Shown here piece by piece: positions 25,301-32,645 of a DNA stretch of 44,105 bases (its first letter is position 1; each line of letters begins with the position of its first letter). The stretch spans positions 1 to 44,105 of the IMG/VR virus record IMGVR_UViG_3300006165_001513; one strand, 5' to 3'. The position numbers and the translations under genes were made by a program. The DNA is from a virus. The notes below the pieces were generated by a model. That model was not told the origin of the DNA, searched no databases, and worked only from the letters and a program-made list of their open reading frames with translations.

Positions 25301-25883
25301 CTTCGGTGTTAATAGTTGTTGTAGTACCCGATACTGTTAAGTCGCCTGTAATTGTAAGGCTACCATTCATTGTATCAGATTCATCAGAACGTAAGAATTG
25401 AGTAGAATCTAATCCATCAATTAAGTCAGCATCAAGACCAGATCCTGCACCATCGTTACCAGCATTCCAGAAAACATCGCCTAAGTATGTAGGCTCGCGT
25501 TTAAAGTCAATACCAGTTGAATTAAAATCAACATCAGTAACACCGTTATATAGAATCTCTACACCATCAGTATCACTATACAGACGGAAACCGTTATCTT
25601 GACCGGTATTCAGAATCGAATAATCACCAGCGTTAGTATTTTCTATTTGAATGCTTTCGCTGTCACCCTTAAATTCTGCAATAAGCGATAAAGGACCGGC
25701 GCTATTAGTGAATTTAACTGTGGGAGTACTAGCTGATGATTGTGTTACATCTACTGCGCCGACAATTTTGGTAGATCCAGTTACCTGAAGCTTATCCGTA
25801 CCGTTATCAACTGTAGATCCAATAACGACGCTTTCTTGCGACTGCAAGCCGTTCTTGACTATGAATTTTTTATCGTTGGCCAT
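16341..25883 (-). CDS. Giant tail-fibre protein with about 19 copies of a YYxDPAxTS motif
   Basis: The largest gene of the window, 3180 residues. It is built from beta-rich units, most of which contain a copy of a roughly 24-residue motif of the form F/Y-x-D-x-N/D-x-x-A-Y-Y-x-D-P-A-S-T-S-x-M-N. I count about 19, some degraded. The N-terminus (MANDKKFIVKNGLQSQESVVIGS) is typical of phage fibre attachment regions and the middle is Gly/Asn/Thr rich. The C-terminus, starting RWADLAERYTADAIYE, is a conserved-looking domain, probably a trimerisation or chaperone-like cap. I prefer ATG 25883 (GGGGAGA upstream) over GTG 25892. A TATAAATA lies at 25935-25942. It is convergent with the NTPase gene. It likely forms a long trimeric fibre binding the host surface. 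Confidence 0.85.
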   Translation of the reverse strand: MANDKKFIVKNGLQSQESVVIGSTVDNGTDKLQVTGSTKIVGAVDVTQSSASTPTVKFTNSAGPLSLIAEFKGDSESIQIENTNAGDYSILNTGQDNGFRLYSDTDGVEILYNGVTDVDFNSTGIDFKREPTYLGDVFWNAGNDGAGSGLDADLIDGLDSTQFLRSDESDTMNGSLTITGDLTVSGTTTTINTEEILLADNIITLNSNYVGSAPSENGGIEVERGTLTNASFQWLEAADKWSMAGPSLGLVLGDASTLQGSITSYANSFIIEAGGASGVSDGTVFLSGKLGATEAEAGVASFYNQGSGVSYGELRYNGVPKLRTESNGTVTSGNARIQGSATIGTGSGGAYIYLDGAGNNGTIYSSAGEIGFLNTSFNYALKVDSAGDVQVTDDIYAQKFIDINNNAYEVIPSGVSSLNNIDLEGALRHNGETNTLINFPASDQVGFTLGGAQQGLMSTTSFQYTGDVIADKFIDRNNNAFFLDPAGNSVLNSADFYSGATDNTVNIGISADERFSINATAGQGYIRYIQDDTNATDNSVNFEIVSSGIGLNRFNFNKSINAAGNEISGGFGVFSSGVYAPKFYDYDDETYFADFNNVGNSINMAGTIEGGNGTSAAPTYTFGSDTNTGMFRGTTDRLDFTAGGNVELQVNTTYTSAPGSFRAPTFIDTNNTAYYGNFAGTSVMARIELDDYIQHKGDTNNYFGFGANDTFRVWTNAVQRLNIDNDSADFGVNVYAPRYYDSGDNSYYVDPAGSSVMNDIGIDDYITHNGDTNTYVGFDATDQFGVWTNAAKRLNITNTAATFTNNVYAPRLYTNDYLTHNGDTNTYIGFDAADQFGVWTNGTKQIAVSTTKVDINLNTDINAALDVTGRSTLGNSLTRPDDLSDLSDSAVRIGGSDVHLHIASLAAAGDYAVALQSGRESDDANFPLALQPNGGNVGVGTTSAGATLTINKTVAQGNNPFTTGTSLLTLGDVGTVDYSIRTDAVGNIYHVNDNGGNQYWYDTGAGGKFAIFNDGSVVAGSDSFINGTPAVTTNFITTPAANKFHSAGGISIEGKNSLLSIYNADGADAAVNEATFLGVNELGFSAGGGLYMDEPTTVKVRGNKDVFTTGNISAGRFVDGNDPAYYADPASTSIMNRIDLDDYIRHNGDTNTYFGFSAADTFKIFTGGSQQVNIDNDSANFSQWMYGPRLIDSADNDYLVHPSGTSVLATIELDDYIQHKGNTDAYFGFSGNNNYKLFTNGVERFNVDANSADFAVNVYAPRYYDSNDSTYYVDPATTSVMNNISFGVAGSANTKGRFLSIEGNADAGGEGSSRIFFAEHNSTAAAQDRYGMSLAYHGGSNTINSVTGQPVTINGATNGQWAMIGHDNSVNGNWAMKGPRDASYVEARGEFRAPRFTDSNDTAYYTDPASTSVMNVVRANQFQVDGSTYTIDSPSGDYGSIKVDGAKNGWAGYVIRDDWAFMSNGTNQAGLYNDTRNEWALLATDNNRTEIFANGTAQLSAENGYAKAANSFRSPIYYPPSGTTRFLDLDATNGSEALKVGGEIFREGFAANDGADNKFLTAQDQNQWIWNTASNWGIAWATNTSSAYRHAQFGDNMLSFVGAGTVRAAIDLDSGNAFFQNEVSAGNFALSAGGENISLNPQYGSGLADETLFDGTAYWEKRNTAGLQGNESNNILTSEYVKNGDGPFASSYVVRTDQYRTFNSDMISVEPGEEIYGEFWTRVISGSGGRTYYGIERFDKDKKPIAGNSGTAYFVAGGQVTTSTSWQKFSAYHTIPTSHTAFSGSDGAGVKYIRIRILMNHSTGGALREYGPPILKRVDGQMKLYTSESLYVGTNATIVGDLTVDDITADNVDASRFRDKTNTARYMDPVSGASVAGTWNFNNGSVTNVNNLTFADPGPNEGIEWTGGSGWKIYESPDNLTTNAGGNLQIVQGTTSRARFNTSGDIIAGRYVDATRFRDSNDVAYYADPASTSIFAALTLRTGGLQMSRNYTNNAIWFNGGTDANHVLWNQYYGGPGAKGAAGSGSFDGMRWNTYQGLDIRGGSSGAYNIARFRTDGSGSGNAHYVSLYANNVEQLGTRGGYGFAPNSMRSPIFYDPDDAAYYGNFASTSRMNVINANMYSMNDGWDIYDDSATTMSIRSNNSDNGTIIFRDSNSTDCGRIYFDDDSHWGFKTPDNEWSIYMERNARTILYYNGGQQARTQDGYFEANNQMRAPIYYDSNNTAYKIDGNGTSRLLTLQVDNVIQGNVDGYSGGLLRKDNRTIEPNEDPAGRLTFGFTSWANNDSAPYADYLHMRSYTDSSGGSDNLVTFKKSGIGMKIWQQSFNSGSAYSTYRNVAVYNENPDGGGNSLYADIFYDEDSTGYKLDLTSTSNSAQRIRGGALHGPNPTWGNYLLVGGDGRQGYVNNTSTASVCTTNGNLHLDSASGNNTYINYYDGGSTYFGNGATAIAAEINSAGNSYFPISYDRNDTAYYSNPASTSVFNSIDNRGEIYNDGWFRNDTGSTGMYSTPYAQHWMAVSTTNWRLYGTGNTQAIQMATSGNNVRGYMYADNGNNIGFLNQAGSWALRTNSGTTEIYGNLYANIMYDRNSSGYYVDPASTSNLSRVNINAQSYMNTQKAWVASNYGHGVYGLYSSTRIQHVWSMGTSYNLPANGTSSGNLYGLAWSHTNAGGQTKSGLSHQLLVQHNGTTRSAIGTGMWTSGISTSTNSMRAPIFYDTDDTGYYFNGASVNSTRFEGVSSRTKAQMNISGQTRSSAESFMRRPNYTSDTNYWVGSMGWGTQDMNTVANWGSGFIDSWSNPGNQPSGTSHWVGTQALHYSNGSSRYGWQMVGGPIENLRFRSTWGGFKAWRTIPVLGVNNGNAAAMYASSFIDADNTGFYCNPSSGTNLNGDMRATEVYARNWFRNDNSREGMYNQSTGAHSYSYQGQYWAITGNNNSSSMSLQLRAANNGTMCRWMYGDRTWSGDLNAAGQWQLQTRHTDGYSPTLRFIESGNESWTGNIGNDAGKIEYHSNRFYIEAGGNSSRICQFRRNGSDRSYVDNNGLYVGTATSARWADLAERYTADAIYENATVLGVNLDGDSEATLWQPGMPLLGVISTNPAVQMNDMGIEPGSTSKKAKMNPFVALKGRIPCLVNGDVKKGQWVIPDADGKAKGVDYGTPGVNSYEIIGIALSDSENGEVEVKV

Positions 25884-25934
25884 TCGGTTCACTCTCCCCA
25901 GTAAGGCTTTTATTAAACTATTATTTGTTTAGTG

Positions 25935-25942
25935 TATTTATA
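25935..25942 (-). promoter_or_regulatory. T4-type late promoter TATAAATA for the giant fibre
   Basis: Minus-strand TATAAATA 51 bases upstream of the ATG at 25883, in the gap after the 748-residue fibre gene. Confidence 0.75.
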
Positions 25943-25946
25943 TGTT

Positions 25947-28193
25947 TTAGACGTCAATCAAAGTGGCGACTATTTTAAATACAGTAGAGCTTGAACTTGC
26001 AGGAGTTGCTCTTAATTCAAGCAAGGATCCGGCAATGGCTACATCAAAGGCTGCTAATTCTGAACTAGTATATACTACACCGTATTCCGTAGCAACTGCT
26101 GTTGTCCCGTCGTGGGTTATTAGCAATTTAGTGATATGTCTTTCGCCACCAGACGTCGAAGTAACTAGGACCTCAGCTGCTGCGTATGAAGCATGAGCAA
26201 AAGAAATAATAGCAACTTGTGTTGTTGCGGCTGTAGTTTGTGTAAGCGAAGTAAATCTAGATTCTGCTTGTACTATATCTTGGTTAACAGTTAAAGTTGC
26301 ATCAACAATTAACGCACCAGTCATCGTATCGCCGGTTACATCTACAAACTTCGTATCTGATTCTGACTCTGTGTAATATCTATTGTCTAACTGACCAGCA
26401 TTTAACTCAGTTTCTGTGTAATATAGGTTATTTAATTGACCAGAATTTAACTCAGCTTCTGTGTAATATCTATTATCTAACTGACCAGTGTCTAATTCTG
26501 TTTCAGTATAATACTGATTGTCTAATTGACCAGAGTTTAATTCTGTTTGTGTGTAATAGCGAAGATCTAAATCAACAGATGTAACGGCTTGAGTATGTCC
26601 AAACGTATCAAACGTGACACCAGTTATAACACTGCCAAGAGTATTCGTGACATTAGTTACTGATGAAGTGTCGGCATGCTCAAAGTTAATGACTGTGTTA
26701 GAAGAATCGTTAAGATTAAATCCACCGTTACCAGTTAAACCGTTTGACGTTGTAAAGTCTACACGACCGTTGCCGATTTGTGATGCTGCGTTGTTGGCTG
26801 CTTGACTTAATAATTCACTTGCATGATAACCGTCTAGTAAATCAGCATCAAGTGCAGATCCGGTACCATCGTTTGTAGCATCAAAGAAACCAAGACCACG
26901 AATATCTGCAGCGGTTTGATCTGCTGTTGCGTTATCTTCGATGTTATCTAATTTAAGGCCGTCCGTGGCAAGGTCACGTCCATCGACCGTCCCTGTAACT
27001 GTGATATTGTTTGCGCTAATATCATTAAAGGCTTCAATTGGAACTAGATAAGTTGTACCGTCACCCGTTTCCAATGTTAATGTGTTGTTGGCTGTAGTCC
27101 AGTTGAAATCATCTACACCTGCTACTGATGCGGTTGAAGCAAGAGTAATACGACCATCTTCGTCTACTGTTATAATAGGAATAGCAGTAGATGAACCATA
27201 AGAACCTGCAGTGACCGCAGTATTTTCTAATTCAGTAGCAACTGACATTACGCCGTTGTTAGAGGTTACCGTACCAGTAACTTTACCAGTTAGAGTAACA
27301 GTTAAATCTTCTTCAATACGATCAAGTTTATTGATGCGAGCATAATAAGTTGAACCATCACCCGTTTCTAAAGTAATAGTATTATTAGCATCTTCAAAGA
27401 AGAAGTCTTCTACACCAGAAACTGGAGAAGTTGTTGCTGAAGTAATACGTCCATCTACATCAACAGTAAAGACTGGGACAGCGGTTGCAGAACCGTATGA
27501 ACCAGCTGTTACACCAGAATCTTCTAATTCTGTTGCAATAGTCATTACGCCAGTATTTGAAGAAGCGGTACCAGTAACTTTGCCAGTCAAGGTAAGATCT
27601 AAGCCATCTTCTAATAAATCTAGTTTAGCACCGTCCGCAGCAACATCACGACCATCAACAGTTCCGCCAACAGTAATATCTGTTGTTACATCAAGAACAT
27701 TAAATGTATCGATAATAGTATTATAACTATTTCCGTCTGCAGTGTCAATAGTAAATGTGGTATTAGCTGCGGTCCAAGTAGTATTGGATACACCTGCGAC
27801 TGAAACTGTATTTGCAGCGGTTAAGCGTCCGTCAGCGTCAACAGTAAAGACTGGAACTTCTGATGCGGAACCATATTCGCCAGCAACAACTGTAGTAGCG
27901 GTGTTTGTAAAGTTAGACCAATCTAAGTAATGTGTGCCTTCAAAGCCATCTAATAGATCGGAATCTAATCCTGAGCCAGCGCCATCAACAGTTATTAATT
28001 CTGCAAGAATAGCAGCAGCGTCTAAATTAGAAGATATATCAATGATGCTTTCAGTATTTGCTACTGGATCATATCTTTTAAAATAAATCTTACCGTCAGC
28101 TGTGTTGATAGCCAACTCACCTAGGTTTAACTGCTCGATAGTAGGTATGCGGCCTGAAATAGCGCTCCTACGAAGTAAAATATTTGTTGACAT
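25947..28193 (-). CDS. Tail-fibre protein with SYGSxTxxPxxTVDxDGRIT repeats
   Basis: This 748-residue protein starts MSTNILLRRSAISGRIPTIEQLNLGELAINTADGKI, abbreviated here to its key parts: LLRRS, GRIPT, QLNLGELAINT and DGKIYFKR. These mark a conserved N-terminal region shared by many phage tail-fibre and collar-type proteins. The middle has about four units of roughly 100 residues, each with TGKVTGT, ATELE, GSYGS and VDxDGRIT elements. Four full and one worn copy of a 15-residue YYTETELxxGQLDNR unit follow, and then a unique C-terminal domain. The start at 28193 has AAAGGG 8 bases upstream. No late promoter octamer is visible in the 73-base gap ahead of it, so it may be read through from 32566. 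Confidence 0.85.
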   Translation of the reverse strand: MSTNILLRRSAISGRIPTIEQLNLGELAINTADGKIYFKRYDPVANTESIIDISSNLDAAAILAELITVDGAGSGLDSDLLDGFEGTHYLDWSNFTNTATTVVAGEYGSASEVPVFTVDADGRLTAANTVSVAGVSNTTWTAANTTFTIDTADGNSYNTIIDTFNVLDVTTDITVGGTVDGRDVAADGAKLDLLEDGLDLTLTGKVTGTASSNTGVMTIATELEDSGVTAGSYGSATAVPVFTVDVDGRITSATTSPVSGVEDFFFEDANNTITLETGDGSTYYARINKLDRIEEDLTVTLTGKVTGTVTSNNGVMSVATELENTAVTAGSYGSSTAIPIITVDEDGRITLASTASVAGVDDFNWTTANNTLTLETGDGTTYLVPIEAFNDISANNITVTGTVDGRDLATDGLKLDNIEDNATADQTAADIRGLGFFDATNDGTGSALDADLLDGYHASELLSQAANNAASQIGNGRVDFTTSNGLTGNGGFNLNDSSNTVINFEHADTSSVTNVTNTLGSVITGVTFDTFGHTQAVTSVDLDLRYYTQTELNSGQLDNQYYTETELDTGQLDNRYYTEAELNSGQLNNLYYTETELNAGQLDNRYYTESESDTKFVDVTGDTMTGALIVDATLTVNQDIVQAESRFTSLTQTTAATTQVAIISFAHASYAAAEVLVTSTSGGERHITKLLITHDGTTAVATEYGVVYTSSELAAFDVAIAGSLLELRATPASSSSTVFKIVATLIDV
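26334..26558 (-). repeat. 45-base tandem repeats (four full, one worn) in the 748-residue fibre
   Basis: Units start at 26558, 26513, 26468, 26423 and 26378 on the minus strand and encode YYTxTELxxGQLDNx. The fifth keeps only YYTESESD. They are regular enough to form a stacked or coiled trimeric segment. Confidence 0.8.
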
Positions 28194-28253
28194 ATGTCGG
28201 ACCCTTTGGTATAATAGCTATATAGCTCTTTAAGGTAATAGTAATATCAATTT

Positions 28254-28273
28254 GTTTTAATTAAAATTAAAAC
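28254..28273 (-). terminator. Possible weak AT-only hairpin at the end of the 1313-residue fibre gene
   Basis: GTTTTAAT and ATTAAAAC form a perfect 8-base inverted repeat with a 4-base loop across the stop codon. There is no GC clamp and no long T run, so it may be a weak terminator or chance in AT-rich DNA. Confidence 0.25.
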
Positions 28274-31200
28274 GTTCCACCATCTAATGTTGTTACTGCA
28301 ATTGATACTCTTCCTGAAGTGATAGTCGTATCTACGCCATCCGTTCCTTCGATTATAAGAGTTTCACCAAGAGCAATGACCGTGTTTGCACCAGCTTCAC
28401 CATTTATGGTGAACTGAGGATTAGCAAGTTTAACGTTAGCAATTGCTTGATCAGCAACGGAAAATTCTGTTCCTGTTAGCGTTAATGTCTCGCCAGCTGT
28501 ATATGTTCCAGCACCAGAGAACTGATACCAAATAACGTCGTCAGTACCTACCGCGAATGTTTCAGCATCATCAACCGTCGCAACCCAACCAGTACCACTA
28601 TTTAGTGTACCGTCTGTTACGAATTGGAATGCACCTGGAATTTCAGATGATTCATTAAAGTATTCGCCGCGAGTAAGTTCCCATTGTGTTGATCCATCAC
28701 CAACTGTTGTTACTGTATATGAACCGTTTTCTAATGTAGTTGTCTGATCTTTAACAAGTACGATATCACCAATTGACCATGTAGTAACACCATCAATACT
28801 AAACGCTTCAGTAGCTATAGATGTTATAACACCACCAGCAAACGTTGCACTTAGATTTTCTGTAGTAGCCGCAAGTGCAGCAGGAATAACTCTTAATCCT
28901 TGGGCAACCGCATCAACGTATGATTTAGTTGCAGCATCCTGTCCAGTAGTTGGATTTAAAAGATTAGTAATCTTAGAGTTATTAACATCTAAATCATTAC
29001 CAAGTCCATTTAAACTAACACCATTGACAGACTCAATATTGAGAATACCGGTGGTTGTTTTGATTGTACGAATGCCAACATCACCGCCAATAGAAATATC
29101 ACTTACGACAATCTTATCTTCGATGTTAATTTGTTTTAGTAAAGAATCCGTACCACCTGGATGTAAGAAATAGCTATCAGAATCAGTGTCAACAAATCTT
29201 TCTGCCTTTACGTCACCGTTATCAACAACCCAGTTACCAGTAGATCTTTCGGCATACGCGGTATAGTTGAACGTGTTATCTAGGAAACCAACTTTACCAC
29301 CGGAAGCGTAAAGATATGACCAAGAGCCCGGCCCATCGCGCAATTTAATCTGTGAGTTAGTTGCTCCGAATCCAACTTCCATAGTGTTGATACGCGATGT
29401 ACCAGCTGGATCCATATAGAAATTAGTATTATCAGCATCAATATATCTTGAGGCAAGGAAGTCTCCACCAAGATTCTGGTAACGTGCATCTAGATAAGTG
29501 TAATCTACTTCAATCGAAGCATTAGAGTTTGGACCAGCAGTATGTGTAACAGTAATACCAGAGTTTGCATCAGCTGGAATTAAGTTAGATATAAAGTCTG
29601 CGGTTAAGCTTGTAGTAATAGTTGTATCGGTTAAACGAGTAACTTGAGCAGTACCAGAAACATCACCGTCTAGGGTAACATTAAAGTTATCAACTAAAAC
29701 ATTCATTACGTCGTTTGGATCGTCGTTTACAAAAGTTACACCTTCATGTGTACCATCCGTAAACATAAGCGAGATAATATCACGAGATGTTTCTGTAAAG
29801 TTAGGAATCGCGTTTGCTTGAAGCTCTAATGGAATTTCTGTAGCAAAGTCAATACGACCATCTTCAGTAATACGAATACGAGGAGTAAATCCATCAGTAC
29901 CGTACATTCCTGTAGATCCACTCATTGGAGCGTCGAGACCAAGCTTAAAGCTATTTGTTACAGAATTAATATCTTCTAATTCTAAGCCGCGACCAACTTC
30001 AAGTATTGGACTTGCAAGAAGATTAATATCTGTTGAGTAAGTATTAGCGCCATCGATGATAGTTAAATCTGAAGCAAATTCATTATCTAAGTAACGAAGG
30101 TTGACCGCGTCACCAGGGTTAACTGGATCTGGAAGATCAGTGATTGTATTATTAGCAACACTAATATTACCGACTGGATCTATAACTAAATTGTTAGTTG
30201 CTGTTAATCTACCATTGACAAACATGTCGCCTGAGGCATAATTAATTATTAGCTTATCAAGACCAGCACCAAACGTTAAATCACCAGTTGAACCAATTTG
30301 CATTCTTCTGACGTTATCAGTCCAGAAGTCAAGCTCGTTGTTGTTAGCGCCTGCTGATGTTTCTGCGATGATATAAGTATTTTTGTCTAGATCAATAACT
30401 GATCCAGCAAGACCTGACCATATCGTACCGTCGTAGCCTTCAAATCTTCCTTCATCACTATTAAATCGAAGCATACCAGCTTGACCAGTTGGTCTTAAAG
30501 CTGTACTTGCAGTAGGTATTTTTATTGCACCAGTATCACTAAACTTTACAATTCGATCAGAGCTTGTAATAGTATCTACGTTTAATTTGTACCAGTTCTT
30601 TAAATCAGAGCCAAGAGAATATGTTCTATCTTGGTCTGGAACTATATGAGATGTAACGTCAGCAGTAAAGCTAACTGTATCAGTATCTATATCACCAATA
30701 GTAAGGTTACCGGCAATTGTAACATCGCCTGTAAACGCTGCTGTGTTAGCACCAAATGTTGCAGCTAAAGTACCACCAGCATAGAATTTTAGTTCATCAT
30801 TGTCTGAACCAGGAGAGGTTTCAGCAATGATTTTTGTATCTTGGTCTACGTCAATTACACCACCAAGACCTGACCATGCGATTCCGTCATAGCCTTCAAA
30901 CTGGCCATCTTCAGAATTATATCGAACCATTCCTTGTACGCTTGAAGGGCGGGCACTAGATGTTCCGATTGGTAATCTTAAAGCGCCATCACCATTAATC
31001 GTTAATACATCAGAGGTTGGTGTAATAGAGGTAAGAGTTACATTTGGATTTAATGAGAATTGACTTCCGGCAAGTGTTAAACCGTCACCAGCAGTAAACG
31101 TACCATCACCAGAAAACTGTGTCCAATTTACTGCGTCACGGTTAATTGTAAATGATGAAGCGTCGTCTACAAGTACAACCCAACCAGTACCAGCGTTTAC

Positions 31201-32208
31201 TGTACCATCAGTAACAAACTCGTATGATCCAGGAACTTCATAACTTTCGTTTGACCATAAGGTTCTTTGGAAGATCCATGCAGTGTTTGCACTACCTTGT
31301 TGAATAACGTCGTATGAACCGTTTTCTAAAGGATCTGTTTGATCTTTAACAAGTAAGTTATCGCCAATATCCCAAGTTGTAATATCATCGATGTAAAGAA
31401 CATTTATTGGATCAAGCGTAATAGTAGATGCAATAGTAGTATTGCCTTCTTCAAATACACCACCAAGATCTGCCGTAGTTGCACCAAGTGCTTGAGGTCG
31501 TACTACAAATCCTTGTACTAACCCATCTACATATCTTTTATTCGTTGCATCTGTAGGTAGAATAGGATCTGTTACTACTTTAACCGTGTCTTCAATACTC
31601 TGAAGTTCAACTTCAAGATATCGTTTGTTAACTACGTCTTGATCACCAATCGGGTTTTCAACATTAATAATACGGTGTACACCAGCATTAATAACTGCGT
31701 CTGATGTTTGTAAGTTAAAGTTAAGATCACCTGGAACGGTAATGGTATTAGCTGTGATTGTAAACTCGCCAATTTCAGCAAGATTTAAATCTCTGAATTC
31801 ATCTACTGTTTCACCAATAGTAACTGCTGTAGTACCAAACGTAATATCTTTAGAACTAATTACGCCATTGGACACATTAAAGTTAGTAGCATCTAGACCA
31901 CCAGCAGAAAAGCCAGTGATATGACCAAATTGATCTAAAGTAGCATTCTGAATAAACTCAAAAGCACTATTAATTGTATTTGCTTGTGTGCTTGTTTCTG
32001 CGTGAGATATTACAACGTTCGCGGTTTCACCGCCAGTACCAGATTCTGAAGTTATAACTATTCCAACACCGCTATCAATTGCGCTGATGTATGGTCCTAC
32101 TGTATCAATACCAAGTGTAATTGAATCAGGTACGATAACTGGTCTTTTTTCGCCAGCGGCAACAAGACGAATATTTTTACTTGCCCCAACTTTAACTTTT
32201 ACAGTCAC
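28267..32208 (-). CDS. Tail-fibre or adhesin protein with internal duplication
   Basis: This 1313-residue protein has two pairs of internal copies. A block of about 180 residues near the N-terminus (TNKRYVDGLVQG through TAGDGLTL) recurs near the C-terminus (ATKSYVDAVAQG through TAGETLTL). A block with SSVQGMVRYNSEDGQFEGYDG and IIAETS also occurs twice. Two copies of the YYxDPAxTS-like motif of the giant fibre (RYIDADNTNFYMDPAGTS and a worn one) link the two proteins. The start is GTG at 32208, with GAGG 8 bases upstream, 3 bases after the stop of the small gene. It is therefore probably translated with that gene from the promoter at 32566. It likely forms a second fibre or a fibre segment. 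Confidence 0.85.
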   Translation of the reverse strand: MTVKVKVGASKNIRLVAAGEKRPVIVPDSITLGIDTVGPYISAIDSGVGIVITSESGTGGETANVVISHAETSTQANTINSAFEFIQNATLDQFGHITGFSAGGLDATNFNVSNGVISSKDITFGTTAVTIGETVDEFRDLNLAEIGEFTITANTITVPGDLNFNLQTSDAVINAGVHRIINVENPIGDQDVVNKRYLEVELQSIEDTVKVVTDPILPTDATNKRYVDGLVQGFVVRPQALGATTADLGGVFEEGNTTIASTITLDPINVLYIDDITTWDIGDNLLVKDQTDPLENGSYDVIQQGSANTAWIFQRTLWSNESYEVPGSYEFVTDGTVNAGTGWVVLVDDASSFTINRDAVNWTQFSGDGTFTAGDGLTLAGSQFSLNPNVTLTSITPTSDVLTINGDGALRLPIGTSSARPSSVQGMVRYNSEDGQFEGYDGIAWSGLGGVIDVDQDTKIIAETSPGSDNDELKFYAGGTLAATFGANTAAFTGDVTIAGNLTIGDIDTDTVSFTADVTSHIVPDQDRTYSLGSDLKNWYKLNVDTITSSDRIVKFSDTGAIKIPTASTALRPTGQAGMLRFNSDEGRFEGYDGTIWSGLAGSVIDLDKNTYIIAETSAGANNNELDFWTDNVRRMQIGSTGDLTFGAGLDKLIINYASGDMFVNGRLTATNNLVIDPVGNISVANNTITDLPDPVNPGDAVNLRYLDNEFASDLTIIDGANTYSTDINLLASPILEVGRGLELEDINSVTNSFKLGLDAPMSGSTGMYGTDGFTPRIRITEDGRIDFATEIPLELQANAIPNFTETSRDIISLMFTDGTHEGVTFVNDDPNDVMNVLVDNFNVTLDGDVSGTAQVTRLTDTTITTSLTADFISNLIPADANSGITVTHTAGPNSNASIEVDYTYLDARYQNLGGDFLASRYIDADNTNFYMDPAGTSRINTMEVGFGATNSQIKLRDGPGSWSYLYASGGKVGFLDNTFNYTAYAERSTGNWVVDNGDVKAERFVDTDSDSYFLHPGGTDSLLKQINIEDKIVVSDISIGGDVGIRTIKTTTGILNIESVNGVSLNGLGNDLDVNNSKITNLLNPTTGQDAATKSYVDAVAQGLRVIPAALAATTENLSATFAGGVITSIATEAFSIDGVTTWSIGDIVLVKDQTTTLENGSYTVTTVGDGSTQWELTRGEYFNESSEIPGAFQFVTDGTLNSGTGWVATVDDAETFAVGTDDVIWYQFSGAGTYTAGETLTLTGTEFSVADQAIANVKLANPQFTINGEAGANTVIALGETLIIEGTDGVDTTITSGRVSIAVTTLDGGTF

Positions 32209-32211
32209 GAC

Positions 32212-32538
32212 TTAAACCTCCGTGATAGTTGATACAACGAACGCAAGTCCATCAACAATTTTTGATAATTCTCCGGTTGGTTTTCTCATCATAACATCAT
32301 ATTGGTATTTTCCGGGTGCCAACTGGCGAGTAACATCAGCAGATAATAATAAGGTAATATCATTTTCATCTTTGTCAAATTCAAACTCAGCAGCTCTTTT
32401 TGTAGAGTATAGCTTTTTTAAATCTCCAAAGAAATCGTAATTTGCGATAGGTAGATCCAAGTCGTCATCGTCAAACAGTTGTACTGTTAGTCTGAAATCT
32501 GTGCCTTGGTCTACGTATATGTTTAATTGAGAACTCAT
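32212..32538 (-). CDS. Small beta-rich structural protein preceding the 1313-residue fibre
   Basis: This 108-residue protein has a compact all-beta pattern: SSQLNIYVDQGTDFRLTVQL near the start, then DDDDLDLPIANYDFFGDLKKL and later APGKYQYDVMMRKPTGE. The layout resembles immunoglobulin-like or BppU-N-terminal-like baseplate and adhesin domains, where short strands carry extended loops. It has no cysteine and no signal peptide. It follows a TATAAATA 28 bases upstream of its ATG. It may act as a connector or accessory protein at a fibre base, which is an inference from size, neighbours and shape. Confidence 0.65.
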   Translation of the reverse strand: MSSQLNIYVDQGTDFRLTVQLFDDDDLDLPIANYDFFGDLKKLYSTKRAAEFEFDKDENDITLLLSADVTRQLAPGKYQYDVMMRKPTGELSKIVDGLAFVVSTITEV

Positions 32539-32565
32539 GTTATATCTCTTTATCCTATTTAGACT

Positions 32566-32573
32566 TATTTATA
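32566..32573 (-). promoter_or_regulatory. T4-type late promoter TATAAATA for the small protein and 1313-residue fibre
   Basis: Exact minus-strand octamer 27 bases upstream of ATG 32538, directly downstream of the terminator at 32591-32620. Confidence 0.75.
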
Positions 32574-32590
32574 ATAGAAGGAGATTGTTT

Positions 32591-32620
32591 AAAAAAAGGA
32601 GGCGTTGAAAGCCCCCTTTT
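32591..32620 (-). terminator. Rho-independent terminator of the collagen-like fibre gene
   Basis: On the minus strand AAAAGGGGGC, a loop TTTCAAC, then GCCTCCTTTT and more T. The stem is fully paired if a single G-U wobble is allowed. The T run follows the right arm. The opposite strand would have an A-C mismatch, so the direction is clear. It ends the transcript of the 1553-residue gene. Confidence 0.85.
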
Positions 32621-32645
32621 ATGTTATAAACTAACCGGAACTATA

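Noticed and set aside
28216-28227. 12-base palindrome AGCTATATAGCT as an operator
   Set aside because: Short, AT-rich and single. No repressor gene or second copy supports a role.
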